Shown here one piece after another: positions 5,590-13,477 of a stretch of DNA of 25,445 nucleotides. The DNA is from an uncultured Xanthomonas sp. (GTDB lineage: Bacteria; Pseudomonadota; Gammaproteobacteria; Xanthomonadales; Xanthomonadaceae): the NCBI GenBank assembly GCA_943912265.1, contig CALTTS010000026.1, positions 1 through 25,445 of the forward strand, in the 5' to 3' direction. The position numbers and the translations under genes are program-made. Every line of letters starts with the position of its first letter. Within the stretch, counting starts at the first letter, position 1. The notes beneath the pieces are model-generated. The model made no database searches. It was not told the DNA's origin and was given only the letters and a program-made list of their open reading frames with translations.

Positions 5590-7476
5590 ATGTCCCGCTT
5601 TGCCCCCTTGTCCCGTCACCCGCTGAGCCTGGCCCTCGGCCTGTGCACCGCCGCCGTCGCCCTGCCCGCGCTGGCCGATGCGCCGGCCGACCTCGACCCG
5701 CTGCTGGTCACCGCCACGCGCACCGAAATCCCGCTGTCCGACAGCCTTGCCCCGGCGCAGGTGATCGAGCGCGAGGACATCGAACGCAGCCAGGCCGTCT
5801 CGCTGATGGACCTGCTGCGCGGCCGGGCCGGCGTGGACATCGTCAATCAGGGCGGCGTGGGCAAGCTCAGCTCGCTGTTCCTGCGCGGCACCGGCTCCAG
5901 TTCGGCGCTGGTGATGGTGGACGGCGTGCGCATCGGTTCGGCCACCAACGGCATGGCCGCGCTCCAGGACCTGCCGCTGGCGCAGATCGAGCGCATCGAG
6001 ATCGTGCGCGGCGCCGCGTCGGCGCTGTACGGGGCCGACGCGGTGGGCGGCGTCATCCAGATCTTCACCCGCCAGGCCGGCCCCGGGCTGGCGCAGGACC
6101 TGAGCCTCGGCGGCGGCAGCCATGGCCTGCGCCAGGCCAGCGCCGGCTTCTCCAACCGCGGCGAGCGCGGCTGGCTGGCGGTGCACGGCGCCTGGCAGGA
6201 CAGCGACGGCATCGACGCCTGCCGCGGGTCGGCGGCGCTGTTCGCCGGCTGCTACGTGGACGAGCCCGACCGCGACGGCTACCGCAACACCTCCATCGGC
6301 GTCCGCGGCGGCTACGCCCTCGGCGACACCGTCAGCGTCGAGGGCCAGGTGCTCCATGCCGCCTCGCGCAACTGGTACGACGGCAGCGCCTATGCCGGCA
6401 ACCTGTCCGACAACCGCCAGCAGGTGGCCGGCGGCACGCTGGCCTGGCGCCCGGACGCGCGGGTGACGGTCACCGCGCGCGTCGGCCGCAACGAGGACGA
6501 CGCCGACGTGTACTGGGATGCCAGCCACGATGTCCGCCAGCGCGTGCCCGTGGCCGTCTACGACACCCGCCGCGACACCGCCTCGCTGCAGGGCGATTTC
6601 ACCCTCGCCGCCGACCAGCTGCTCAGCGCCGGCGTGGACTGGCAGCGCGACCACGTCGATGCCACTACCGCCTACGACGAGTCCAGCCGCCGCAACACCG
6701 GCGTGTTCGCCCAGTACCAGGGCCGCTTCGGCGCGCACCAGCTGCAGGCCAGCGTGCGCGAGGACGATAACGAGCAGTTCGGCCACCATGCCACCGGCAC
6801 GCTGGGCTACGGCTTCGCCTTCGGGCCGGGCTTCCGGCTGACCGCCAGCGCCGGCACCGGCTTCCGCGCCCCGACCTTCAACGACCTCTACTACCCGGGA
6901 TTCAGCAACCCGGACCTGAAGCCGGAGACCTCGCGCAGCGCCAACATCGGCCTGGCCCAGTACGGCAAGGACTGGAACTGGAGCGTCAATGCCTACCAGA
7001 CGCGCATCGAGGACATGATCGGCTACGACGGTGCCTACAACCTGGTCAACATCGACAAGGCGCGCATCCGCGGCGCGGAAGCCACCGGCACGCTGCTGCT
7101 GGCCGGTTTCGACGTGTCCGCGCAACTCAGCTGGACCGATGCCCGCAACGACAGCGCGGGTGCCAACCACGACAACTGGCTGGCCCGGCGCGCGCGCCTG
7201 GGCGGCCGTCTCGACGTGGACCGCGGCTTCGGCCCGCTGCGCGTGGGCATCAGCGCCTACGGCAACGGCTCGCGTTACGACAATGCGGCCAACACCGTGC
7301 AGCTGGCCGGTTACGGCACGCTGGACCTGCGCGCCGAATACGCCATCAGCGCCGACTGGAGCGTGCAGGCCCGCGCGAGCAACGTGTTCGACAAGCGCTA
7401 CGAAACCGTGGCCTGGTACAACCAGCCCGGTCGCGAGTACCAGCTGACCCTGCGCTACGCGCCCGCCTCGCGCTGA
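5590..7476 (+). CDS. btuB: TonB-dependent vitamin B12 receptor (BtuB-like)
   Basis: 628-residue outer-membrane receptor that would import cobalamin using TonB energy. A signal peptide ends near ALA-DAPAD, a TonB-box-like DPLLVTATR follows, then the plug domain with LFLRGTGSSSALVMVDGVRIG and IERIEIVRGAASALYGADAVGGVIQIFTR, which resembles E. coli BtuB closely. The C-terminal part is the beta barrel. The length matches BtuB. The start ATG at 5590 has GGAG 6 nt upstream; an in-frame ATG at 5578 lies before that site and is less likely. Placement directly behind a cobalamin riboswitch is independent support for the B12 substrate. No other B12 uptake or synthesis gene is present in the window. A bidirectional terminator follows. 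Confidence 0.93.
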   Translation: MSRFAPLSRHPLSLALGLCTAAVALPALADAPADLDPLLVTATRTEIPLSDSLAPAQVIEREDIERSQAVSLMDLLRGRAGVDIVNQGGVGKLSSLFLRGTGSSSALVMVDGVRIGSATNGMAALQDLPLAQIERIEIVRGAASALYGADAVGGVIQIFTRQAGPGLAQDLSLGGGSHGLRQASAGFSNRGERGWLAVHGAWQDSDGIDACRGSAALFAGCYVDEPDRDGYRNTSIGVRGGYALGDTVSVEGQVLHAASRNWYDGSAYAGNLSDNRQQVAGGTLAWRPDARVTVTARVGRNEDDADVYWDASHDVRQRVPVAVYDTRRDTASLQGDFTLAADQLLSAGVDWQRDHVDATTAYDESSRRNTGVFAQYQGRFGAHQLQASVREDDNEQFGHHATGTLGYGFAFGPGFRLTASAGTGFRAPTFNDLYYPGFSNPDLKPETSRSANIGLAQYGKDWNWSVNAYQTRIEDMIGYDGAYNLVNIDKARIRGAEATGTLLLAGFDVSAQLSWTDARNDSAGANHDNWLARRARLGGRLDVDRGFGPLRVGISAYGNGSRYDNAANTVQLAGYGTLDLRAEYAISADWSVQARASNVFDKRYETVAWYNQPGREYQLTLRYAPASR

Positions 7477-7500
7477 ACGGCACGCGGCACCTGAGACGCG

Positions 7501-7538
7501 AAAGGCCCGCCGTCATGCCGATGGCGGGCCTTTCCGTT
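7501..7538. terminator. bidirectional terminator between btuB and the esterase gene
   Basis: An 11-bp perfect stem (AAAGGCCCGCC at 7501-7511 with 7523-7533) closes an 11-nt loop. The rightward strand ends in TTTCCGTTTT and the leftward strand also ends its stem in TTT, so it can serve both convergent genes. Confidence 0.75.
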
Positions 7539-7556
7539 TTCAGGGGCGTCATGCGA

Positions 7557-8534
7557 TCAGCGCGCGGCTTCGCCTGCCGGAACCGCCATGGCGGCGAAAC
7601 GCCGCATGACGATCGGCAACGAGGCCCCCAGTGTTTCCCCATGGGACAAGCCAGGCAAGCGGCGCAGGTCCGCCTGGCTGCCCGCTGCCGCCAAGCGGGC
7701 CACCAGTGCCGGGGCGGCATCCAGTGGCGCCTTCGCGCGCTCCCTGCGGACGGCGGCAATCTGCTCGGGCGTGCGCCCGGGCGGCCCCTTGCCACCCGCA
7801 GCCTCGCCCTCACCGGTGAGCAGCCAGACATGCGGCGCATGCCCGGGAATCCGGCGATGGCCTTCCTCTTCGAGCAGGTAGCCTTGCCCCCACCACAACG
7901 ACGGGTCCGCAGCCGCGTAGACGGAAAACGCATCGGGCCGCGCAAACAGCGCATGCAGCGCGAACAGGCCGCCGAACGAGTGCCCCCACAAGGCCTGACG
8001 CGTCGCATCCAGCGGCACGCACGCAGCCACCGCCGTGCGCATCGGCCCGGTCAGCAGGTCGAGGAAGGCATCGGCACCGCCCTCGCGGCGGCCGCCGAGC
8101 GTTTCCGGCGGCGGCGTGCCGGCGGGCCGTGGCGGCGTGTAGTCGAAGGCGCGTGCGGCGGCGTCGATGCGCAGGTCGTTGTCATAGGCCACGTAGACCA
8201 GCAGCGGCGGCTGCGGCGCGCTGCCGACCTCGGCCAGCAGCGCGGCCGGGGTGTCCATCAGCGCAGCGTTGCCGTCCAGCATCCACAGCGCCGGGTAACC
8301 CGCCTTCGGCGCCGGCGAGCGCGGCACCGCCAGCCACAGCCGGTAATGCCGCGCGCCGTCGGCCGAGGCCAGCTTCAGCGTCTCGAAGAGGTAGCCCGGC
8401 GCACCGGTGTCGGCCACCGTCACGCCGATGCGCCGGCTCAGGTCCGGCTGCGCCGACGCCGCCGGCATGCCCGCGAAACCGCCGGCAGCGGCCAGCATCG
8501 CCGCCAGCACCGCGGCCTTGGCGGAAGCGCGCAT
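7557..8534 (-). CDS. secreted alpha/beta-hydrolase, probable periplasmic siderophore esterase (PfeE/Fes-like)
   Basis: 325-residue alpha/beta hydrolase of the IroE/BesA/PfeE type. A signal peptide (residues 1-28, ending ASA-QPD) predicts export to the periplasm. The nucleophile is Ser186 in GHSFGG, the likely His is His298 in LSHGE, and Asp210 in AADPSLWW is a candidate acid. It begins 7 nt after the stop of the catecholate receptor gene, so the two are almost certainly co-transcribed. From known biology, Pseudomonas aeruginosa places the periplasmic ferri-enterobactin esterase PfeE next to receptor PfeA; here too the enzyme would hydrolyse an imported tri-catecholate to release iron. A GTG three bases upstream (8537) is an alternative start. 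No strong Shine-Dalgarno is seen, so translation may be coupled. A general esterase role is the main alternative. Confidence 0.82.
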   Translation of the reverse strand: MRASAKAAVLAAMLAAAGGFAGMPAASAQPDLSRRIGVTVADTGAPGYLFETLKLASADGARHYRLWLAVPRSPAPKAGYPALWMLDGNAALMDTPAALLAEVGSAPQPPLLVYVAYDNDLRIDAAARAFDYTPPRPAGTPPPETLGGRREGGADAFLDLLTGPMRTAVAACVPLDATRQALWGHSFGGLFALHALFARPDAFSVYAAADPSLWWGQGYLLEEEGHRRIPGHAPHVWLLTGEGEAAGGKGPPGRTPEQIAAVRRERAKAPLDAAPALVARLAAAGSQADLRRLPGLSHGETLGASLPIVMRRFAAMAVPAGEAAR

Positions 8535-8541
8535 CACCGGG

Positions 8542-10812
8542 TCAGAACCCGAAGTTGAGCGTGGCGTAGTACGCGCGGCCCGGTTCGTTGTAGGTGTCCG
8601 CGCCGGCCGCGCCGCCGGTGTTGCTGGTGCCTTCGCGGAACAGGCGCTTGTCCAGCAGGTTGTTCACGCCGAAGCCGAGGCTGACCTTGGGCGCGATGCG
8701 GTAGCGCGCGCTCGCGCCCCAGATGTCGTAGGCGCCGCGGGTGTCGCGCGAGATGGCTCCGCCCGAGGTGCTCGACTGGGTGGCCGACTCCTGCCTGCCG
8801 TAGAAGGTGCCGGTGAGCAGGAACGACCACGCCTGCGTGGGCTGCCAGTCCAGCGTGGTGTTCACGGTGTACCTGGGGATCACCGACAACGGCTGGTCGT
8901 TGGTCTTGTCCTTGTTCTCCACCATGTAGGTCACGTTGGTGTTCCACTTCAGCACCCGGCCCTGCTCGCCCAGCAGCGGCACGACCACGTTGCCTTCCAC
9001 GCCCTGTACCAGCGCCTTGCGCGCATTGCTCCAGCGCAACACTTGGCCCTTGCCGTCGGCGGTCAGGCCGACCGGCGTCATGCCGGCCACGATCTTGTTG
9101 CGGTAGTCGTTGTGGAAATACGTCAGCGAAGCGTGGTGGCCGCTCTGCGGCGCCCACTCGATGCCGATCTCCTTGTTGATGCTGGTTTCCGGGTCCAGGT
9201 CCGAATTGCCCTGGATGTAGCAGCCCGAACCCAGGCTGGGGTACAGCACCGGGCAGCCGTTGCCGCGGGTGTAGTACAGGTAGTTGTCGTTGGACTGGTA
9301 CAGGTTGGGCGCCTTGAACGCGCGCGCCACGCCGCCCTTCAGCAGCCAGTCCCCGGCCAGCCTGAACTGGGCGTTGAGGCTGGGGCTGAGGTTGTTGCCG
9401 AACTGGTCGTGGTGGTCGAAGCGCAGGCCCGGGGTCAGGATCCAGCGCTCGCCGACGTAGAGGTTGTCCTCCACGAACACCGCGCTCAGCTTCGCCTCCG
9501 CCTTGCCGCTGCGGGTACCGCTCGGGACGCCGCCCCAGCCGCCGCCGGTGCTGCTGGACTGGGACATCGAGTACGGGTCGTCCAGGCGGCTTTCGCGGTG
9601 CTCGAAGCCGACGGTCAGCACCTGCTCGCCCCATGCCTGCAGCGGGATGTTCAGCTCGCCCTCGAGGCTGGCGTTCTTCAGCCGAGAGGTGGAGCGCGTC
9701 AGCGCCGCGGCGATGGAGCCCTCCGGCCCGCCGGCCAGGCCTTCGTCCAGGCGCGTGTTGTCGGTGTCCTCGAACGCCGCCGTCAGCCGCGAGGTGCCCA
9801 GGCTCCACTGCCCGCGATGGGTCAGCGCGAACGCGCGGCGGAGCATCACGTTGGTTTCCGCGCCGCTGTCGGCCAGCGCCTCCAGGTCCGCGCCGGCGGT
9901 GCCGGCGGAACTGACCGCACGGTCGCCGGCATAGATGTTGCCCTGGCGGCTCACGCCGGCCTCCAGCTCGAGCACCTGGCCGTCCACCGGGTCCCAGCGC
10001 AGCAGCGCGTCGATGTCCTTGTTGCGCACGCCCTCGCGGCCGGCCGGCGGCACCGACGCGGCGTTGTCGGCATAGGCGCGGTTGAGGTCGAGCGAGTCCG
10101 CGTCGGTCTTGTTGAGGTTGCCGTACAGGCGGAACGAGAACGTGTCCGACAGCGGGCCGCTCAGGTTGAAGCCGAGGCGCTGGCTGCCGCCCTCTTCCGA
10201 ATGCTGCGGCACCAGCCCGTACACGCTCATCGAACCGCTCAGGTCGCCGGTCGGCTTCTTGGTGATGATGTTGACCACGCCGCCGGACGCGCCGGAGCCA
10301 TAGCGGGCGGCCGCCGGGCCGCGCAGCACGTCGATGCGCTCGATCGCCTCGGCCGGCACCCAGTTGGTGTCGCCGCGAGTGTTGCGCTCGCCGCTGCGGC
10401 CCATGCGGATCGAATCGCGCGAGCCCACCGGGCGGCCGTCGATCAGCACCAGGGTGTTCTCCGGGCCCATGCCGCGCAGGTCGATCTGGCGATTGTTGCC
10501 GTACTGGCCCGAGGCGCTGTTGCCGCTCAGGTTGACGCCGGGCATCGTGCGCAGCAGTTCGGAGATGTCGTTGGCCGGCGGCCGGCGCTCGATGTCCTCG
10601 GCGGTGATCGTCGAGGTGCCCAGCGCCTGGCGCGCGATCTGCGCGGCGGTGACGTGCACGGTGTCGATGGTGGTGGCATCGGCATCGGTGGGCGTGGCGG
10701 CGGCGCTGCCGGCGGCGAGCAGCAGGCCGGCCGACAGGGCGATCGCCAGCGGGTGGCGCAGGGCAATGCGCGCACGCGGCTGCGCACGGCGGACGTGGGG
10801 GATGTGGTGCAT
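8542..10812 (-). CDS. TonB-dependent ferric-catecholate receptor (FepA/PfeA/BfeA type)
   Basis: 756-residue outer-membrane receptor. A signal peptide ends near AAA-TPTDAD, TIDTVHVTA is a TonB-box-like segment, and the plug carries QIDLRGMGPENTLVLIDGRPV, RGDTNWVPAEAIERIDVLRG and PAAARYGSGASGGVVNIITKK. These plug motifs are characteristic of enterobactin receptors FepA and PfeA. The barrel ends in Phe (YYATLNFGF), the usual outer-membrane sorting signal. The start ATG at 10810-10812 has GAGAGG about 5 nt upstream; an upstream in-frame ATG at 10863 lies outside that site and is rejected. It is the first gene of a two-gene iron operon behind a promoter with an embedded Fur-like site. No siderophore synthesis genes are nearby, so the substrate may be a foreign siderophore. 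Confidence 0.9.
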   Translation of the reverse strand: MHHIPHVRRAQPRARIALRHPLAIALSAGLLLAAGSAAATPTDADATTIDTVHVTAAQIARQALGTSTITAEDIERRPPANDISELLRTMPGVNLSGNSASGQYGNNRQIDLRGMGPENTLVLIDGRPVGSRDSIRMGRSGERNTRGDTNWVPAEAIERIDVLRGPAAARYGSGASGGVVNIITKKPTGDLSGSMSVYGLVPQHSEEGGSQRLGFNLSGPLSDTFSFRLYGNLNKTDADSLDLNRAYADNAASVPPAGREGVRNKDIDALLRWDPVDGQVLELEAGVSRQGNIYAGDRAVSSAGTAGADLEALADSGAETNVMLRRAFALTHRGQWSLGTSRLTAAFEDTDNTRLDEGLAGGPEGSIAAALTRSTSRLKNASLEGELNIPLQAWGEQVLTVGFEHRESRLDDPYSMSQSSSTGGGWGGVPSGTRSGKAEAKLSAVFVEDNLYVGERWILTPGLRFDHHDQFGNNLSPSLNAQFRLAGDWLLKGGVARAFKAPNLYQSNDNYLYYTRGNGCPVLYPSLGSGCYIQGNSDLDPETSINKEIGIEWAPQSGHHASLTYFHNDYRNKIVAGMTPVGLTADGKGQVLRWSNARKALVQGVEGNVVVPLLGEQGRVLKWNTNVTYMVENKDKTNDQPLSVIPRYTVNTTLDWQPTQAWSFLLTGTFYGRQESATQSSTSGGAISRDTRGAYDIWGASARYRIAPKVSLGFGVNNLLDKRLFREGTSNTGGAAGADTYNEPGRAYYATLNFGF

Positions 10813-10912
10813 GACGGCCTCTCGACGTGGTGTTGCCCCCGTCTCTGGCGTCGGCTCGAGCATTGGGTGCGAAGGTGGCGGGCACTGCGCGGCGCACGCC
10901 GGGTTTCACGCC

Positions 10913-10941
10913 ATCCTAATGTTTTCGAGAACAAATCTCAA
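10913..10941 (-). promoter_or_regulatory. promoter of the catecholate receptor operon
   Basis: On the minus strand TTGAGA (10936-10941) and TAGGAT (10913-10918) are separated by exactly 17 bp. A start near 10905 would leave a leader of about 90 nt before the ATG at 10812. The candidate Fur operator covers the -35 and the spacer. Confidence 0.55.
10927..10939. promoter_or_regulatory. candidate Fur box
   Basis: GAGAACAAATCTC is an imperfect dyad that matches the Fur-box core GAGAATNATTCTC at 11 of 13 positions, counting the N as a match. It sits between and over the -35 of the receptor promoter, where bound Fur-Fe2+ would block polymerase. A second perfect dyad, ATGCGA-N5-TCGCAT, lies just upstream at about 10942-10958. 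Confidence 0.5.
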
Positions 10942-10987
10942 ATGCGATGCTTTCGCATCTTGTGCCGCGCCGCGTTCCGCCCGCGGT

Positions 10988-11647
10988 TCAGCCGGCCCCC
11001 AGGCCGGGCAGACAGCGCAGGTCGTCGACCACCGCGACCGCCTCCACCCGCGCGAAATCCAGCCCGCGCGGATAGCCGTAGCGCACCAGCGCGACCGGCA
11101 TGCCGGCATCGCGCGCGGCGGCGTAGTCGGTGCCCGAATCGCCCACCATCAGCGCCTCGCCGACGGCCACGCCGAAATGCGCGGCGATGTGCCGCAGCGG
11201 CGCGCCGCTGGGCTTGCGCACCGGCAGCGTGTCGCCGCCGATCACCAGGGCGAACAGGCCGGCGATGCCGAAGTGGTCCAGCAGCGGCGCCACCATCGCC
11301 TCCGGCTTGTTGGTGCAGATCGCCATCGGCACGGCCTGCGCCCGCAGCGCGTCCAGCGCCTCGCGTACGCCAGGGAACAGGCGCGGGCTGCGCAGCAGGC
11401 AGTCGCGGTAGTGGCGCATGAACACCGGCATCGCCGCGGCCGGCGGCACGTCGAGCCCGCCGTCGGCCAGCGCGGTTTCGACCAGATGGCCGACGCCGTC
11501 GCCGATCCAGCCGAGCACGGTGGCCACCGGCACGCGCGTGCCGCCCAGTTCCTCGCGGGTCCGGTTCACCGCTTCGGCGATGTCGTCCGCGCTGTCCACC
11601 AGGGTGCCGTCGAGGTCGAAGATGGCCAGCGCATACGGGAACGGCAT
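10988..11647 (-). CDS. gph: phosphoglycolate phosphatase (HAD superfamily, Gph-like)
   Basis: 219-residue HAD-superfamily hydrolase. HAD motif I is FDLDGTLVDSADD near residue 10, motif II CTNKPE lies mid-protein, motif III is the Lys of VRKPSG, and motif IV is VGDSGTDYAAARDAG. This arrangement with a helical cap matches Gph, which removes 2-phosphoglycolate formed during repair of oxidised DNA ends. I chose the ATG at 11645-11647 (MPFPYALAIFDLDG). An upstream in-frame ATG at 11675-11677 gives a longer 229-residue form; it is separated from the dinB stop by one base (TAG-A-ATG), and the same bases read TAGAAT as a possible -10. Membership in a dinB-gph unit fits a shared DNA-repair theme, but substrate is not provable from sequence because HAD phosphatases are diverse. 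Confidence 0.82.
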   Translation of the reverse strand: MPFPYALAIFDLDGTLVDSADDIAEAVNRTREELGGTRVPVATVLGWIGDGVGHLVETALADGGLDVPPAAAMPVFMRHYRDCLLRSPRLFPGVREALDALRAQAVPMAICTNKPEAMVAPLLDHFGIAGLFALVIGGDTLPVRKPSGAPLRHIAAHFGVAVGEALMVGDSGTDYAAARDAGMPVALVRYGYPRGLDFARVEAVAVVDDLRCLPGLGAG

Positions 11648-11678
11648 CGGGGGTGTCCTGAAGGGGAAGCCGCCCATT

Positions 11679-12758
11679 CTAGGCGTCGGCCGCGGGCGGG
11701 CCGAACAGCCGCCCCTGCAGCACCGATTCGTCGCGCTCGCGGAAGCCGTGCAGGCCCACGCCGACCAGCCGGTAGCGGGTGTCGGCCGGCAGGTCCACGC
11801 GCTCGCGCAGGGCCTGCGCGATCAGCGCCAGCTCGTCGGCCGACGCCGGCGGCACGCCCAGGGTAAGGCTGCGGGTGAGGATGCGGAACTGCGCGGTCTT
11901 CAGCTTCAGCACCACGGTGTGGCCGACCCGCTCGGTCCTGCGCGTGGCGGCCCATGTCTTGTCCGCCAGCCGCGCGATGTGCGGGGCCAGCGCGTCCAGC
12001 GGCAGGTCTTCGGCGAAGGTGTCCTCGGCCGAGATCGACTGCACCGGCGAATCCGGCTCCACCGGCCGCTCGTCGATGCCGCGCGCGCGCCGGTACAGGG
12101 CGTCGCCGAAACTGCCGAACGCGGCGTGCAGCTCTTCGGCCGGACGCTCGCGCAGCTGGCCGACCGTGGCGATGCCCATGCGCGCCAGCCTGGCCTCGGC
12201 CACCCTGCCCACGCCAGGGATGCGGCCCACCGGCAGCGGCGTCAGGAAGGCCTCGATGCGCGCCGGCGACACGGTGAACTGGCCGTCGGGCTTGCGCCAG
12301 TCCGAGGCGATCTTGGCCAGGAACTTGTTGGGCGCGATGCCGGCCGAGGCGGTGAGCCCGGTGGCGGCGAAAATTTCGGCGCGGATGCGGGTGGCGATGT
12401 CGGTCGCGCTGCCGAGCGGTTGCCTGGGCTCGGTGACGTCGAGGTAGGCCTCGTCCAGCGACAGCGGCTCGACCAGGTCGGTATGCGACAGGAAAATCTC
12501 GCGCACCTGCCGCGACACCGCCTTGTAGCGCGCGAAGTCCGGCGGCACGAACACCGCCTCCGGGCACAGCCTCTCCGCCCGCAGAGCCGGCATCGCCGAG
12601 CGCACGCCGAACGTGCGCGCCTCGTAGGACGCCGCGCACACCACCGAGCGCGCACCGCGCCAGGCCACCACCACCGGGCGCCCGCGCAGGGCCGGATCGT
12701 CGCGCTGTTCGACCGACGCATAGAACGCGTCCATGTCGACATGGATGATCTTGCGCAT
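11679..12758 (-). CDS. dinB: DNA polymerase IV (DinB, Y-family)
   Basis: 359-residue translesion polymerase. The catalytic carboxylates are Asp8 in HVDMDAFYASVEQ and Asp102/Glu103 in SLDEAYLD. The thumb helix-hairpin-helix signature IPGVGRVAEARLARMGI and little-finger domain follow, and the C-terminus carries QGRLF (348-352), a sliding-clamp-binding motif. The length is normal. The ATG at 12756-12758 gives the conserved N-terminus; a 63-residue upstream extension is rejected because it lacks similarity and reads through GC-rich intergenic DNA. No SOS-type CTGT-N8-ACAG box was found upstream, so SOS control is unsupported. The stop lies just before the gph region, suggesting one transcript. 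Confidence 0.95.
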   Translation of the reverse strand: MRKIIHVDMDAFYASVEQRDDPALRGRPVVVAWRGARSVVCAASYEARTFGVRSAMPALRAERLCPEAVFVPPDFARYKAVSRQVREIFLSHTDLVEPLSLDEAYLDVTEPRQPLGSATDIATRIRAEIFAATGLTASAGIAPNKFLAKIASDWRKPDGQFTVSPARIEAFLTPLPVGRIPGVGRVAEARLARMGIATVGQLRERPAEELHAAFGSFGDALYRRARGIDERPVEPDSPVQSISAEDTFAEDLPLDALAPHIARLADKTWAATRRTERVGHTVVLKLKTAQFRILTRSLTLGVPPASADELALIAQALRERVDLPADTRYRLVGVGLHGFRERDESVLQGRLFGPPAADA

Positions 12759-12872
12759 GCGGGCAACCCTGCGGCAGCGGATGGAGCCGGCGGATGATAC
12801 GGGCATCGTTCCCGCCCGGCGCGAATACCCGTTGCGCATCATGCACATGCCGGTTGCCGCGGCGATTCCGCT

Positions 12873-12918
12873 ACGCCGGCGTACGGTTGAAACGTTTGAT
12901 TGAACGCCGGCGTACGGT
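12873..12918. repeat. two 15-bp direct repeats upstream of fabA, candidate operator
   Basis: ACGCCGGCGTACGGT occurs at 12873-12887 and again at 12904-12918, identical, 31 bp apart start to start (about three helical turns). Similarity continues a few bases further (TGAAACG versus CCAACG). Each unit contains the palindromes CGCCGGCG and CGTACG. Between the copies lies TTGAAA (12887-12892), a possible -35, and the 8-bp palindrome AAACGTTT. The fabA start is 40 bp downstream of the second copy. Known regulators of fabA/fabB include FadR, FabR and DesT; none is indicated by the sequence itself. Confidence 0.55.
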
Positions 12919-12958
12919 CCAACGTGCGGCGCCAGACCCGTCAACAAGGACCACCGCA

Positions 12959-13477
12959 GTGATCGAACGGCTCCACGCGTACACGCGCGAACACCTGCTT
13001 GCCAGCGCGCACGGCACGCTCTTCGGCGACGGCTTCGGCCGCCTGCCCGACGACCCGATGCTGATGTTCGACCGCATCGTCGACATCCGCGAGGACGGCG
13101 GCGAGCACGGCAAGGGCTTGGTGCGCGCCGAACTGGACATCCGCCCGGACCTGTGGTTTTTCGGCTGCCATTTCCACGGCGATCCGGTGATGCCCGGCTG
13201 CCTCGGGCTGGACGCGATGTGGCAACTCACCGGCTTCTTCCTCACCTGGCTGGGCCTGCCCGGGCGCGGCCGCGCGCTCGGTGCGGGCGAGGTGAAGTTC
13301 ACCGGCCAGGTGCTGCCCAGCGCGAAGCTAGTCACCTACGCGGTGGACGTCAGCCGCGTGGTCAAGCGCAAGCTCAACCTCGCCATCGCCGACGCGCGCA
13401 TGTGGGTGGACGGCCGCGAGATCTATGTCGCCCGCGACCTGCGCGTGGGCCTGTTCGGCAGCACGGGGGCGTTCTGA
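12959..13477 (+). CDS. fabA: 3-hydroxydecanoyl-ACP dehydratase/isomerase FabA
   Basis: 172-residue enzyme, the same length as E. coli FabA and alike over its whole span. It dehydrates 3-hydroxydecanoyl-ACP and isomerises trans-2- to cis-3-decenoyl-ACP, the branch point of anaerobic unsaturated fatty acid synthesis. The hot-dog-fold active site WFFGCHFHGDPVMPGCLGLDAMWQ carries His71 and Asp85. The start is a GTG at 12959 (VIERLHAYTREHLLAS) with AAGGA 8 nt upstream. A longer frame from 12794 adds 55 unrelated residues and is rejected. The stop overlaps the fabB start by one base (TGATG), so the two enzymes are translationally linked. Confidence 0.96.
   Translation: MIERLHAYTREHLLASAHGTLFGDGFGRLPDDPMLMFDRIVDIREDGGEHGKGLVRAELDIRPDLWFFGCHFHGDPVMPGCLGLDAMWQLTGFFLTWLGLPGRGRALGAGEVKFTGQVLPSAKLVTYAVDVSRVVKRKLNLAIADARMWVDGREIYVARDLRVGLFGSTGAF

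Noticed and set aside
4903..7170. 755-codon minus-strand open frame opposite the riboswitch and btuB
   Set aside because: It runs through the conserved riboswitch and the receptor and shows no domain.
8407..11421. 1004-codon plus-strand open frame opposite the siderophore receptor
   Set aside because: Antisense shadow of the receptor and gph; no recognisable domain and no start signal.
12759..12958. SOS (LexA) box upstream of dinB
   Set aside because: No CTGT-N8-ACAG or near match was found between dinB and fabA.
12794..12958. 55-residue N-terminal extension of FabA
   Set aside because: FabA from the GTG at 12959 is exactly family length with a good AAGGA site; the extension crosses the direct repeats and has no similarity.
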